Shown: positions 1 through 8,386, numbered from the stretch's first letter. The stretch is 64,000 nucleotides of DNA from an uncultured Bacillota bacterium (GCA_905188085.1 CAJJKN010000005.1:75777-139776); one strand, 5' to 3'. Notes: generated by a model not told the origin, from the sequence alone. A program made the numbers and translations.

Positions 1-69
1 TATAAATTCGTCTCTATCGGCATTTTCTTCGCCTCCCCTTATATCGTTGCCAGAGAGGGCGCTGTTTAA
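1..69 (+). CDS. C-terminal end of an unidentified protein (partial)
   Basis: Frame 1 is open from the window edge to a TAA at 67-69 and would give about 22 residues ending in IVAREGAV. The fragment is hydrophobic with plausible codon use, so it may be the tail of a gene that starts outside the window. It is too short to identify, and it could equally be a chance open stretch. A T-rich, poorly organised 100 bases separate it from the next gene. Confidence 0.25.
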   Translation, partial: YKFVSIGIFFASPYIVAREGAV

Positions 70-177
70 TCATGAGAAACGATTTTTTTGCAGCGCTGCG
101 GTTTTGCAAAAGTGTGCTGGATTTGTCTTTGTTTTTTTGCTATAACTATTTCATAAAATGCCCATGGGGCGGAAAGA

Positions 178-750
178 ATGAAAAAAATGGTTACGGTACG
201 CAGCGCAACAACGGCGGATGCCGCGCGTTTGCTGGAAATATACGATTATTATGTGAAATATACGGCGATTACCTTTGAATATGACACGCCGTCTTTATCT
301 GAATTTCAAAAGCGCATGGAAAACACCATGCAGCGGTATCCGTATTTGGTAATTGAAAAAGACGGGCGCATTCAGGGCTATGCCTATGCCGGACCGTTTG
401 TGGGCCGGGCCGCGTATGACTGGGCCTGTGAACTGACCATCTACCTGGACCATACCGCGCAAAAATGCGGCCTGGGCAAAACGCTGTACGGCGCGCTGGA
501 ACAGGCGCTTTCCGCAATGGGCATTTTGAACCTCTATGCCTGCATCGGCTATCCGGAAAAAGAAGACCACTATCTTACGACAAACAGCGCCGATTTTCAT
601 GCGCACCTGGGCTTTGCCATGGCGGGGACCTTTCACAACTGCGGCTATAAGTTTGACAGATGGTATCATATGATCTGGATGGAAAAAATCATCGGCGAAC
701 ACCGGACAAGCCAGCCGCCCATCACGCCGTACAAAGCGCCGGAAAAATAA
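178..750 (+). CDS. GNAT-family N-acetyltransferase, phosphinothricin acetyltransferase type
   Basis: A 190-residue acetyl-CoA-dependent N-acetyltransferase. It shows the order typical of the Pat/Bar subgroup of GNAT proteins: an N-terminal TTADAARLLEIYDYY helix, an FEYDTP strand, a DWACELTIYLD strand, then the acetyl-CoA pyrophosphate loop (about residues 95-105, QKCGLGKTLYGAL in place of R/Q-x-x-G-x-G/A). Length matches the family (about 170-190). The ATG at 178 has a purine-rich GGCGGAAAG just upstream; an ATG at 187 is an alternative start. A TG-C-TATAAC extended -10 lies near 139-147. It is the only plus-strand gene in the first 54 kb and is closed by its own terminator. The substrate, a small amine or an amino-acid analogue, cannot be told from sequence. 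Confidence 0.85.
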   Translation: MKKMVTVRSATTADAARLLEIYDYYVKYTAITFEYDTPSLSEFQKRMENTMQRYPYLVIEKDGRIQGYAYAGPFVGRAAYDWACELTIYLDHTAQKCGLGKTLYGALEQALSAMGILNLYACIGYPEKEDHYLTTNSADFHAHLGFAMAGTFHNCGYKFDRWYHMIWMEKIIGEHRTSQPPITPYKAPEK

Positions 751-763
751 AATGCACAACGCA

Positions 764-790
764 GCCATCGGCCCGGCCGGTGGCTTTTTC
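764..790 (+). terminator. Rho-independent terminator of the acetyltransferase gene
   Basis: GCCATCGG (764-771) pairs with CCGGTGGC (777-784), with one G-T wobble, around a 5-base loop. A run of T follows. Confidence 0.7.
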
Positions 791-1228
791 TATGGGGGAA
801 TTCCTCTGCCGGTGTCTGTTTTGCTTTGCGCAACGGGCGCTTTGAGCTGTGGCCATCCCTAAGCGTTGTGCTGCCGCTTTGTTTTAGGTATGCCTGTCGT
901 TTTTGTGCCGGCAGCGCGAGCGGTTTTTCCTGCCCATGCGGTCGGCTTTTGGGAGATAATCAAACAGGCTGTGCATAATAGTTTTCGGCGATTTCTCTAT
1001 TTTTTCTCTTTGTAAACAGCGCCCCAACTGCGAGAGGTTTTTCCATTTTGCGGGAGGGTGCGGACCAAAACAAAACGTTCTCCTTTGGGCTAGAGAACAA
1101 AGCCCTGCGTTTCGGTTTTTTGAGGCGGGAAGATTGGGCTGTAAAGCGCAGCTGTATATTCCTACGCCCGGCGGTTTTTTCCCTTTTCGCCCTGCCCGTT
1201 TGCTGTATATCGGCGTAAAACAGGCATA
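791..1228. other. Intergenic stretch without a recognisable gene
   Basis: About 440 bases separate two transcription units that run towards each other. The longest minus-strand reading frame (960-1247) is Lys/Arg-rich with no Shine-Dalgarno sequence and no family resemblance. I see no RNA gene here. Confidence 0.5.
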
Positions 1229-1230
1229 GA

Positions 1231-1272
1231 AAAACCCTCCGGCACAAGAAAGCTTGGCTGCGGAGGATTTTG
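1231..1272 (-). terminator. Terminator after the histidine-kinase gene
   Basis: Read on the minus strand, CCTCCG pairs with CGGAGG around a loop of about 19 bases and is followed by GTTTTT. It lies about 12 bases past the kinase stop. Confidence 0.6.
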
Positions 1273-1282
1273 TTTGATTGAT

Positions 1283-3016
1283 TTATACGCGCTCTGCTTT
1301 GGGCAGCGTTACGATAAACGAAGAGCCTTTCCCCACTTCGCTTTCCACGCGGATCTCGCCATGCATGCTCATCACCACATGCTTTACAATCGCAAGGCCC
1401 AGCCCCGTGCCGCCGGTGGCGCGGCTGCGGCCTTTATCCACGCGATAAAACCGTTCAAACAGGCGGGGAATGTCTTTTTCGGCAATGCCGATGCCGGTAT
1501 CGCTGACCGTAAGGCAAACGTGTTTTTCATCGGAAGATAAGCAGATGCTCACCGTGCCGCCCTCCGGGGTGTAGTTGATGGCGTTTGCCACCAAATTTAC
1601 CAGCATTTGCTGCACTTTATCACCATCGCCCATACAAAACGCCTCGTGTTTGGGATCCGGCTGCAAAATGAGATGGATCTTCTTTTTCTCTGCCTTTTTA
1701 TCCAAAAGCAGCTTGGTATCCGAGGCCTTTTGCAGCACATCCACTATTTCCAACACGCCGGGGCGATAGCTTTCCAATTCCGAAATATAGAGAATATCCG
1801 TAATCAGCCTGGTCAGCCGGTCTGTTTCCGAGGCGATGATATGCAAAAACCGCTTTGCCATTTCCGGATCGTCCACGCCGGTTTCCAGCGTTTCCACAAA
1901 GCCGCGGATACTGGTCAGCGGGGTTTTCAATTCATGCGACACATTGGCGGCAAACTCCGTGCGGATGTTTTCCAGCCGCTTTAATTCCGTAATATCCTCC
2001 AGCACGGCCACGGCGCCGGTAATCACGCCGTTTTGCTTTAATCTGGAGCCGCGAATGCGCAGGGTTTTCTGCTGGCGCGTTACGCCGAAACGCAGCGTTA
2101 CCTCTTCGCTGACTTTGTTTGTGCCCTCCAGGGTACGTTTGAAAAAGCTTTCCAATTCCTGTTTGCCGGTGGCCACAAACAAGCTCTGCCCCTCAGCGGA
2201 CCAGCCGATGCCCAGCACCTGCCTTGCCGCCGGGTTTGTCATGATCACTTTCAAATTTGAATCCACCGCCACAACGCCGTTTGTCATGGCCTCCATGATG
2301 GCCTGAAGCTTGGCATTGTCCGCAGAAAGGGTTTCGTTGGCCTGCACCAGCGCGGTGGACATGGAATTAAATGCAGCCGCCAACACGCCCAGTTCGTCTT
2401 TATATTGGCCCTCCAGCTTTTGCCCGTAGTGCCCGTCTGCATAGGCGCGGGCCACGGCAGTTATCTCATTGATGGGAGCGGTAACAAGGCTGGTCATCCG
2501 CCAATCCAACACCAACAGGCCCGCCAGGCATATGCCGGAAAGCAGGATGATTTCCAAGGCCATCTGCCGGTTGGCGGCGTTGACGGTATCCATCTGCTGG
2601 CCCAGGCGCACGATATATGCGCCGTCCCCGGTGGTCACGGCGATATAACACATGTTTTTCCCCAGCGTGGTGGAATATCTTGTGGCCACGCCCTGGCCGG
2701 TTTTAAGCGCCTGCTGCACCTCTTCGCGCTGTAGATGGTTTTCCTCCGCGCCGGCATTGGCCGGGCAGCGGTATAGCACGGCGCCGTCCTTTTGAATGAG
2801 AGTAACGGGCATGCCGGAAGATTGATACACCACATCCGCCGCAGCGCGCATTTCATTTTCGCTTCCCTGTGAGGCCACGATTTTGGCATTGGTCAGCAAG
2901 GTCTGCTTAATGTTTTGCTGCGCGGTGTTGTTGATGCGCATGATGGCCAGATAGCTGATCAAAAACGTCATCAGCACGGCCAAAATGGCCGTGACGGTAA
3001 ACACACGTTTTCTCAT
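1283..3016 (-). CDS. Membrane sensor histidine kinase, PhoR/WalK type
   Basis: A 577-residue sensor kinase that should phosphorylate the response regulator encoded just upstream. Domains in order: a transmembrane segment (about 7-28), an extracytoplasmic sensor region of about 120 residues, a second transmembrane segment (about 154-172), HAMP (173-228), PAS (about 235-345), and HisKA with phospho-acceptor His361 in the H-box HELKTPLTS. The ATPase domain has its N-box around NLVANAINY (473-482), G1 DTGIGIAEKD (507-516) and G2 GGTGLGLAIV (535-544). The start overlaps the regulator stop by 4 bases, so the two are translationally coupled. The architecture fits PhoR and related kinases, but the signal is not visible: no pst genes or other targets lie nearby. 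Confidence 0.93.
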   Translation of the reverse strand: MRKRVFTVTAILAVLMTFLISYLAIMRINNTAQQNIKQTLLTNAKIVASQGSENEMRAAADVVYQSSGMPVTLIQKDGAVLYRCPANAGAEENHLQREEVQQALKTGQGVATRYSTTLGKNMCYIAVTTGDGAYIVRLGQQMDTVNAANRQMALEIILLSGICLAGLLVLDWRMTSLVTAPINEITAVARAYADGHYGQKLEGQYKDELGVLAAAFNSMSTALVQANETLSADNAKLQAIMEAMTNGVVAVDSNLKVIMTNPAARQVLGIGWSAEGQSLFVATGKQELESFFKRTLEGTNKVSEEVTLRFGVTRQQKTLRIRGSRLKQNGVITGAVAVLEDITELKRLENIRTEFAANVSHELKTPLTSIRGFVETLETGVDDPEMAKRFLHIIASETDRLTRLITDILYISELESYRPGVLEIVDVLQKASDTKLLLDKKAEKKKIHLILQPDPKHEAFCMGDGDKVQQMLVNLVANAINYTPEGGTVSICLSSDEKHVCLTVSDTGIGIAEKDIPRLFERFYRVDKGRSRATGGTGLGLAIVKHVVMSMHGEIRVESEVGKGSSFIVTLPKAERV

Positions 3017-3720
3017 GTATTGTGTTCCTCGCCAAACATATAGCCAAGGCCACGCACGGTTTCAATCTGGCTGCCCAAAGCGCCCAGCTTTTGCCGCAGA
3101 TGGCGGATATGCACATCCACGGTGCGGGTTTCGCCGAAATATTCATAGCCCCATACTTTATTCAAAAGCTGATCGCGGCTTAAAATATGCCCTTTGTTTT
3201 GCATGAGCATGCGTAAAAGCTCAAATTCTTTCAGCGTAAGCTGCAGCCGTTCGCCGTTTACATAGGCATGGTAGGTGGTTAAATCCAGCGTGATGCCGCC
3301 GGCGGAAAGCTGCTTTGGCGCTGCCTGTTCGGTCTGGCTTTGTCCGCCGGAACGGCGCAGCAGCGCTTTTACCCGGGCCACAAGCTCTCTTACGCCAAAG
3401 GGCTTTACCACATAATCATCCGCGCCCATTTCCAACCCCAGCACTTTATCGATTTCATCGCCGCGGGCGGTGAGCATAATCACGGGGATGGAGGCGGTTT
3501 CCGGTTCGCGTTTTAGCCGGGTGCAAACCTGCAGGCCGTCTATATCCGGCAGCATTACATCCAGTAAAATCAAGTCCGGCGCGGCATCTTTGGCTTTTTC
3601 CAGCGCCTGTTCGCCGGTTTCGGCGGTTTCCACCTGATAGCCGGCGCCCTGCAAATTGTAAGAGATCAATTCCAAAATATGCCGCTCGTCATCCACGGCC
3701 AGAATCTTTTGCTTTGCCAT
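3013..3720 (-). CDS. OmpR/PhoB-family response regulator
   Basis: A 235-residue DNA-binding response regulator. The receiver domain (1-120) has the acidic pair D10/D11, phospho-acceptor D54 in LLLDVMLPD, the conserved T in IMLTARGD and K106 in YVVKPF. After a Gln/Ser-rich linker comes a winged-helix domain (about 137-230), with KEFELLRMLMQNKGHILSRDQLL and the wing segment TRTVDVHIRHLRQKLG. AGGGGG lies 7 bases before the ATG. It is ten bases downstream of pgeF and overlaps the kinase gene, so nrdR-pgeF-RR-HK is probably one operon. PhoB/PhoP is the nearest well-known type; assignment to phosphate control is an inference only. Confidence 0.93.
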   Translation of the reverse strand: MAKQKILAVDDERHILELISYNLQGAGYQVETAETGEQALEKAKDAAPDLILLDVMLPDIDGLQVCTRLKREPETASIPVIMLTARGDEIDKVLGLEMGADDYVVKPFGVRELVARVKALLRRSGGQSQTEQAAPKQLSAGGITLDLTTYHAYVNGERLQLTLKEFELLRMLMQNKGHILSRDQLLNKVWGYEYFGETRTVDVHIRHLRQKLGALGSQIETVRGLGYMFGEEHNT

Positions 3721-3730
3721 CGTATGCCCC

Positions 3731-4579
3731 CTAGATCAACTGCAAAAACGACGCCATGGCCCCGCAAACTTTGCCGTCCCGCCGGTAGGAAAAGAACAAT
3801 TCACGGTTACAGCAGGTGCAGTCGTCGGAAATGGTGAGGTGCGCGCCGTTTACCCCGGCGCTGTAAAGCTGGTAGGCTGAAGCGCGGGTTAAATCCAGCT
3901 GCTGTTTGCCGGGCTTTTTCCCGGGCAATACGCAATCTGCCTTGGGGAAGGCTTCGGCAAACGCCGTGCCCACCGGCGGATCCACCTCAAAACAGCACGG
4001 GCCGATATGCGGCCCGATGGCAGCCAGAAGGTCCGCCGGGTTTGTATGAAAGTGCTGCTGCATGGCCAGGATCAGGTTTGTGACCATGCCGCCCACGGTG
4101 CTGCGCCAGCCCGCATGGCAAAGGCCGATGGCGCGGTGCACAGGATCCAGCAGATAGACGGGCGTGCAGTCCGCATGGGTGGCCACAAGGGCCACGCGCT
4201 TGTTATCGGTCACCATGCCGTCAAAGCCAGGGTCCTCTTCGGTATACAGATGAAACAGGCCCCAGCCGCGCTGTGCATCGCCGGCAGGATATACATCCGT
4301 GCCGTGCTTGGCGTTTGCGATGATGGTGTCCTCTGCGGCAATGCCGGCACAGGCAAACGCTTTTTTGAAATTATCCACGATCTCGTCTATCGCGCCCATC
4401 CGCGCGATGGAGAGCTTTAAATCCGCCCCGTCCGCATAGCGGCGGGTGGTAAAATAGGCCTTTACCAGGCCGGTATTTTCAAACATCGGGATGGTCAGCG
4501 CCGTCATCGCCCCCAGCTGCCGCACGGGAAAGCCGTGCACGGCCTTTTGCAAAAACGATTCAAAGTGAGGATCTTTCAA
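3731..4579 (-). CDS. pgeF: Laccase-domain (YlmD/YfiH) multicopper-fold purine nucleoside phosphorylase
   Basis: A peptidoglycan-editing factor / purine nucleoside phosphorylase of the DUF152 (Cu-oxidase_4) family. The conserved metal ligands are all present: His in NAKHGTDV, Cys in ATHADCTPVYL and His in GLCHAGWRSTVGG; IGPHIGPCCFEV is the family signature after them. Family members phosphorolyse adenosine/inosine or act on mis-built muropeptides. I place the start at a TTG (4579), because GGAG stands 8 bases upstream; an ATG at 4597 in the same frame has only a weak GGAAG. The neighbour nrdR ends at 4599, so the genes touch or overlap depending on the start. YlmD-type genes near sigG/ymxH and the division cluster are common in Firmicutes. 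Confidence 0.88.
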   Translation of the reverse strand: MKDPHFESFLQKAVHGFPVRQLGAMTALTIPMFENTGLVKAYFTTRRYADGADLKLSIARMGAIDEIVDNFKKAFACAGIAAEDTIIANAKHGTDVYPAGDAQRGWGLFHLYTEEDPGFDGMVTDNKRVALVATHADCTPVYLLDPVHRAIGLCHAGWRSTVGGMVTNLILAMQQHFHTNPADLLAAIGPHIGPCCFEVDPPVGTAFAEAFPKADCVLPGKKPGKQQLDLTRASAYQLYSAGVNGAHLTISDDCTCCNRELFFSYRRDGKVCGAMASFLQLI

Positions 4580-4598
4580 AATTCTGTCTCCTTTCATT

Positions 4599-5054
4599 TC
4601 ATTTTTCTTCCAACAGCTTTTCCAATTCGCGTTTAAAGGTGTCTATATCGGTAAACTGGCGGTATACCGAAGCAAAACGCACATAGGCCACAGGATCCAG
4701 CGTGCGCAATTCTTCCATAACCAGTTCGCCGATGCGCTTGCTTTGCACCTCGCGCTCGAGCGAATTGTAGATGGTTTTTTCGATATCCTCCACCACGGTA
4801 TCGATCTGCTCAATGGAAATCGGGCGTTTTTCCGTAGCCTTGAGCATGCCGGTCCGAATTTTTTCCGGATCAAACATCACGCGCCGCCCGTCTTTTTTGA
4901 TGACCAACACCGGGGTTTGCTCTATTTTTTCATAGGTGGTAAACCGCTTGCCACATTTCAAACATTCGCGCCGGCGGCGGATCACGGTGCCCTCATCGGT
5001 AGGACGGGAATCCACCACCTTGCTTTCCGGATGTTCGCAGTAAATACATTTCAT
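4599..5054 (-). CDS. nrdR: Transcriptional repressor NrdR
   Basis: A 151-residue Zn-ribbon/ATP-cone repressor of ribonucleotide reductase genes. The N-terminus MKCIYCEHPESKVVDSR with ECLKCGKRFTTYE gives the four Zn ligands (C3, C6, C31, C34). The ATP-cone follows (about 46-140), starting PVLVIKKDGRRVMFDPEKI. Length equals the usual 150-155. NrdR senses ATP/dATP and binds tandem 16-bp boxes upstream of nrd genes; no such genes or boxes are seen in this window. A TGG-TATAAT extended -10 lies about 35 bases upstream, so this is probably the first gene of the nrdR-pgeF-RR-HK operon. Confidence 0.96.
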   Translation of the reverse strand: MKCIYCEHPESKVVDSRPTDEGTVIRRRRECLKCGKRFTTYEKIEQTPVLVIKKDGRRVMFDPEKIRTGMLKATEKRPISIEQIDTVVEDIEKTIYNSLEREVQSKRIGELVMEELRTLDPVAYVRFASVYRQFTDIDTFKRELEKLLEEK

Positions 5055-5086
5055 GGCCCACAGCTCTCTTTCCCTCTGTAATCGCT

Positions 5087-5100
5087 TTATTATACCATAT
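5087..5100 (-). promoter_or_regulatory. Extended -10 promoter element upstream of nrdR
   Basis: On the minus strand TG-G-TATAAT is present, with TATAAT at 5094-5089, about 35 bases before the nrdR ATG. No good -35 hexamer is visible at 17 bases, as is usual for extended -10 promoters. Confidence 0.45.
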
Positions 5101-5118
5101 CCTGTGGGCCGTGAGCCA

Positions 5119-5376
5119 CTATTCCTGTATGATGTGTCCCTGGGCGCAGTTAAATTCCACGAGGATTAAATCGCGCCCCACACGGGTGATGCAGGACAGC
5201 GGCACGCACAATTCCTCTTTGCGGCGAAACAGCCCGTTTTTCTCCGAATACGGTACAATGAGCCCCTCGATCGTGCCGTTGCACCAATCCAGCGCCAAAT
5301 CGCTGACGCGGCCCAGGCACTGGCCGTCGCAAATGTTCACCACGTCCTTTTGGCAAAGATCACTGAATCGTTCCAT
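5119..5376 (-). CDS. ymxH: YlmC/YmxH-family PRC-barrel sporulation protein
   Basis: An 85-residue single-domain protein with a PRC-barrel fold. It opens with MERFSDLCQKDVVNICDGQCLG, has the YlmC/YmxH pattern RVSDLALD, then GLIVPY and RKEELCVPLSCITRVG-D-ILVE. The reading frame continues upstream, but the ATG at 5376 has a strong AAGGGGG Shine-Dalgarno sequence, and the upstream part is only the sigG terminator. The family is confined to spore formers and normally follows sigG, exactly as here. Its molecular function is not established. A strong terminator separates it from sigG, so it may also have its own promoter. Confidence 0.88.
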   Translation of the reverse strand: MERFSDLCQKDVVNICDGQCLGRVSDLALDWCNGTIEGLIVPYSEKNGLFRRKEELCVPLSCITRVGRDLILVEFNCAQGHIIQE

Positions 5377-5485
5377 TGTTTTCCCCCTTTTCTTCTCTTG
5401 TTTGTTGTATGCGGCAAAAAGGCCCCCTATCCCCAAAAGCGGAGCCATTCCTCGGCCGGGCGCGCAAAACATACTTTTTTGCATG

Positions 5486-5518
5486 CAAAAAGCCCCGCAA
5501 AATTTTGCGGGGCTTTGG
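5486..5518 (-). terminator. Strong terminator after sigG
   Basis: A perfect 28-base palindrome (5489-5516) with a GCCCCGCAAAA arm, closed by T-rich sequence on the minus strand. It starts 16 bases past the sigG stop codon. Confidence 0.85.
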
Positions 5519-5531
5519 CAGCGTATTGATT

Positions 5532-6305
5532 CTACATCTGCGTTTTCAGCCGATGCAGCGCGCATTTTTCCAGCCGGGACACCTGCGCCTGGCTGATGCC
5601 GATTTCCTCCGCCACCTCCATTTGCGTGCGGCCTTTGAAATAGCGCAGATAGATGATGTTCTGTTCGCGCTCGGCCAGGCGCTGTAAGGCCTGCGAAAGG
5701 GCGATGGTTTCCAGCCAGTTTTCCTGCTTGTTTTTTTCATCGGACATCTGGTCCATCACAAATACGGCGTCGTTGCCGTCATGATACACCGGCTCGAACA
5801 GGGAGACGGGGTCCTGAATGGCCTCCAGGGCAAAGACGACCTCCTCCACCGGCATTTCCATAGCGCGGGCGATGTCTTCAATGGGCACATCTTCTCCGCG
5901 CTCTGCGCACAGTTCGTTGCGCTTTTGCAGCACTTTATACGCCGTGTCGCGCAGCGAACGGGACACGCGAATGGCGTTGTTATCCCGCAAATACCGGCGG
6001 ATTTCTCCCATGATCATCGGCACGGCATAGGTGGAAAAGCGCACGTTTTGCGAAAGGTCAAAATTATCCATCGCTTTAATCAGGCCGATACAGCCGATTT
6101 GAAACAGATCGTCTACCGATTCTTTGCGGTTTGCAAAGCGTTGAATCACGCTCAGCACCAGCCGCAGATTGCCCTGCACAAACGGCTCCCGGGCGGTTTC
6201 GTCCCCCTCGTGGATGCGTTTGAGCAGGCTTGTCATTTCCTTTTCGCTCAAGGTTTTGAGCTGGGAGGTCTGCACCCCGCAGATCTCCACTTTGTTTGAT
6301 GCCAT
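5532..6305 (-). CDS. sigG: Late forespore sigma factor SigG
   Basis: RNA polymerase sigma factor of about 257 residues that drives late forespore transcription. It begins MASNKVEICGVQTSQLKTLS, the SigG-specific N-terminus. Region 2 has GNLRLVLSVIQRFANR, DDLFQIGCIGLIKAMDNFD and FSTYAVPMIMGEIRRYLRD; region 4 has REQNIIYLRYFKGRTQMEVAEEIGISQAQVSRLEK. The frame stays open upstream to 6494, but the ATG at 6305 has GGGGAGGGG at good spacing and matches the family length (about 260). It is the third gene of spoIIGA-sigE-sigG. A GTATA-N15-GG element just upstream would allow SigF/SigG-dependent expression apart from sigE. Confidence 0.96.
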   Translation of the reverse strand: MASNKVEICGVQTSQLKTLSEKEMTSLLKRIHEGDETAREPFVQGNLRLVLSVIQRFANRKESVDDLFQIGCIGLIKAMDNFDLSQNVRFSTYAVPMIMGEIRRYLRDNNAIRVSRSLRDTAYKVLQKRNELCAERGEDVPIEDIARAMEMPVEEVVFALEAIQDPVSLFEPVYHDGNDAVFVMDQMSDEKNKQENWLETIALSQALQRLAEREQNIIYLRYFKGRTQMEVAEEIGISQAQVSRLEKCALHRLKTQM

Positions 6306-6339
6306 CTTCGCCCCTCCCCAACAGAAAGATTGCTTGATG

Positions 6340-6369
6340 GTATCCTTCCCTTTCGGCCGATTTTTATAC
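6340..6369 (-). promoter_or_regulatory. Possible SigF/SigG-type forespore promoter of sigG
   Basis: Minus strand GTATA (6369-6365), 15 bases, then GGAAGGATA (6349-6341). This fits the -35 GYATA and the conserved GG of SigF/SigG promoters; the rest of the -10 matches only partly. It lies between the sigE stop and the sigG start, where other spore formers carry such a promoter. Confidence 0.35.
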
Positions 6370-6382
6370 ATGCCGCCCCGGG

Positions 6383-7105
6383 CTATAGGATCTGCGCCAT
6401 CTCCTTTTTCAGCTTGGAGAGAATGCGTTTTTCCAGGCGGGAAATGTAAGATTGCGAAATGCCGAGCCGATCGGCCACCTGCTTTTGCGTGCATTCTTCG
6501 CCGCTGACAAGGCCAAAGCGCAGTTCGATGATACGCTTATCCCGTGCAGGCAGCTGTACCACGGCATGGCGCAACAGCTGTTTGTCCGTTTCCTCCTCCA
6601 GCGGCTTTGCCACGATATCCGGCTCGGTGCCCAAAATATCGCTTAACAACAGCTCGTTGCCGTCCCAATCCACGTTCAGCGGCTCGTCAATGCTCACTTC
6701 ATAGCGCAGGCGGGCCGTCTTTCTCAGGTGCATCAAAATTTCGTTTTCAATGCAGCGGGAAGCATAGGTGGCCAGCTTGATTTTTTTGCTGCCGTCAAAG
6801 GTGTTCACCGCTTTGATAAGGCCGATGGTGCCGGTGGAAATCAAATCCTCCATGCCAATGCAGGTGTTTTCAAATTTGCGCGCAATATACACCACCAGCC
6901 GCAGGTTATGCTCAATTAACGTGCCTCTGGCGCTTGAGTCTCCGTTTTCCAGCGCCGTTACCAGCGCCCGCTCCTCTTCATGCGTCAACGGCGGCGGCAG
7001 CGGCACGGCAGATCCGATATAATCCACCCGCGGCACAACGCCCAGCCGGGCCAAAAAGCGGCGGAAAAACAACTGTATACGCCTGATCCATGTTCGCATA
7101 TTCAT
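6383..7105 (-). CDS. sigE: Mother-cell sigma factor SigE, made as pro-protein
   Basis: A 240-residue pro-sigma-E. The first 27 or so residues, MNMRTWIRRIQLFFRRFLAR, form the amphipathic membrane-associated pro-sequence removed by SpoIIGA. Next come YIGSAVPLPPPLTHEEE, the strongly conserved region 2 (IEHNLRLVVYIARKFENT, DLISTGTIGLIKAVNTFD, KKIKLATYASRCIENEILM) and the SigE hallmark DEPLNVDWDGNELLLSDILGT. Region 4 ends with SQSYISRLEKRILSKLKKE. Its start overlaps the spoIIGA stop by 4 bases, so protease and substrate are translationally coupled. Length agrees with B. subtilis SigE (239). Confidence 0.97.
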   Translation of the reverse strand: MNMRTWIRRIQLFFRRFLARLGVVPRVDYIGSAVPLPPPLTHEEERALVTALENGDSSARGTLIEHNLRLVVYIARKFENTCIGMEDLISTGTIGLIKAVNTFDGSKKIKLATYASRCIENEILMHLRKTARLRYEVSIDEPLNVDWDGNELLLSDILGTEPDIVAKPLEEETDKQLLRHAVVQLPARDKRIIELRFGLVSGEECTQKQVADRLGISQSYISRLEKRILSKLKKEMAQIL

Positions 7106-7914
7106 CCCTCCTCAAAATAACCGATGGCAGCGGCCGCCGGAAACAGCGCGGCCCGACCGATCTGTTTGGACAGCGCCACGGCACAGGGCACTGTTTTTTG
7201 CTGCCCGTCGCAATCAAATTGCACAACGCAAGGGCGGTAGGCCGTAATTTCGCTTTGCCCGGCGGCGGTGGAAAAACAAACGAGCTGCGCGGTTAATTTT
7301 TCAACGCAGGCGGTTTCCAGCGCCGCCTCATGCGGCCAAAACAAAACCGGCAGGCCACAGGTCGGGCAATACAGCGCATGCCCGGTATCCAGCGTGCATA
7401 CGGCTTCGGCGGTTATATCTGCCAAATGCAGCGTGGCCCGCAGTTGTGTTTTGCTTTGCACCGCCTTTTGCCGCACCTGCCGCTGGGCCCAAAGCGCCAG
7501 CGCACCTGCGCCCCAGCTAAACAGCAAAAACGCCCAAAGCGGCGGGCCGGACACCGCCAAAAACCCGCCGGAAAGGCCGGTTTTGCCAAACAGCGCGCCA
7601 TAGAGCTGCACACCCGCGGCCAGCAGCACGGAAAACAGCCAAAACACCGCGCAATGCCGGGCGTATTGTGCTTTGCCGCCAAAGCCGAAGGCGATGAACA
7701 CCATGCCAAAGCTCATTGCGATTTTAATAAGCGGGTGCTGCAAAAATACAAAGCCTCTGGCCAACGACAACACGGCATACACCGTGCCCACCGCCGCGCC
7801 CGCCCATACGCGCCCTTTGGCATACGGCGTTTGCAGCCATTTGGCCGTGCCGAACAACACCAGCGCATCCGCCCAGATGTTGTCCAAAATCACCAATTCC
7901 AAATAGACCTTCAC
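7102..7914 (-). CDS. spoIIGA: Sigma-E processing peptidase SpoIIGA
   Basis: A 270-residue membrane aspartic protease that cleaves pro-SigE on a signal from the forespore. The N-terminal half has about five transmembrane segments, starting VYLELVILDNIWADALVLFGTA, the typical YxDxxxxxN-like opening of the family. The soluble C-terminal half contains VCTLDTGHALYCPTCGLPVLFW, where D-T-G is the catalytic aspartyl motif, and ends with KQIGRAALFPAAAAIGYFEEG. It begins with GTG, preceded by AAAAGGGG. Sequence conservation of SpoIIGA is low, so the call rests on the DTG motif, the topology and the immediate sigE linkage. Confidence 0.93.
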   Translation of the reverse strand: MKVYLELVILDNIWADALVLFGTAKWLQTPYAKGRVWAGAAVGTVYAVLSLARGFVFLQHPLIKIAMSFGMVFIAFGFGGKAQYARHCAVFWLFSVLLAAGVQLYGALFGKTGLSGGFLAVSGPPLWAFLLFSWGAGALALWAQRQVRQKAVQSKTQLRATLHLADITAEAVCTLDTGHALYCPTCGLPVLFWPHEAALETACVEKLTAQLVCFSTAAGQSEITAYRPCVVQFDCDGQQKTVPCAVALSKQIGRAALFPAAAAIGYFEEG

Positions 7915-7946
7915 ACGCTTTCACGCCCCTTTTCCTCACAGGGGTT

Positions 7947-8023
7947 ATTATAGTTATATGGGCGTGCACAAATTGTAGAACAGGCGCGGAGAGATTTTGC
8001 TTTCGTCTGCGCACACTGTCGAA
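7947..8023 (-). promoter_or_regulatory. spoIIG promoter with two Spo0A-like boxes
   Basis: On the minus strand TATAAT lies at 7952-7947. The 0A-like heptamer TTCTACA (complement of TGTAGAA, 7974-7980) covers the -35 region, 21-22 bases upstream. A perfect 0A box (TGTCGAA on the plus strand, 8017-8023) lies about 43 bases further up. The same layout, a wide -10/-35 spacing with a 0A box over the -35, is known for B. subtilis spoIIG. I infer activation by phosphorylated Spo0A. Confidence 0.6.
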
Positions 8024-8386
8024 CGGGCAAAGAAAAAAGCCCCCTGTGGAGGCTTGTCCGCTGCAGTATTTTACTGTTTGCGCTGCCGTGCCGGCAGGGC
8101 CGTTTTTCCTCTTTTTCCCATGCGCACTCATGCCCTGCCCCGGCCTATCGTGCGCATAGATGCGGCAAAGGGCCCGGCCTTTGTCTTTTGCCGTAAGATT
8201 CAAAAACAGCCCCGGCAAACCGGCGCCGTTTCTGGGCATTTTGCAAATTCCTCGCTTCTGTTTTGCATTGTTTCCAGCCTTGTTCCGCGTTTTTTATATC
8301 GCTCTTTTGCCCTTGCCCCGCTGTTTGGCAAAAGGAAAGCAGCCGGGGTTTGGGGATGCGAAATGAGGGGGCGTGTTTTTCCCCCA
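8024..8386. other. Intergenic stretch between the island and spoIIGA
   Basis: About 360 bases with no convincing gene. GGCAAAAGG and CTTTTGCC-like pieces and C-rich runs recur, but no clear terminator is seen directly after the PP2C stop. This marks the right-hand (downstream) limit of the accessory island. Confidence 0.45.

Noticed and set aside
960..1247. Small basic protein downstream of the histidine kinase
   Set aside because: No ribosome-binding site, no family pattern, and it overlaps the kinase terminator.
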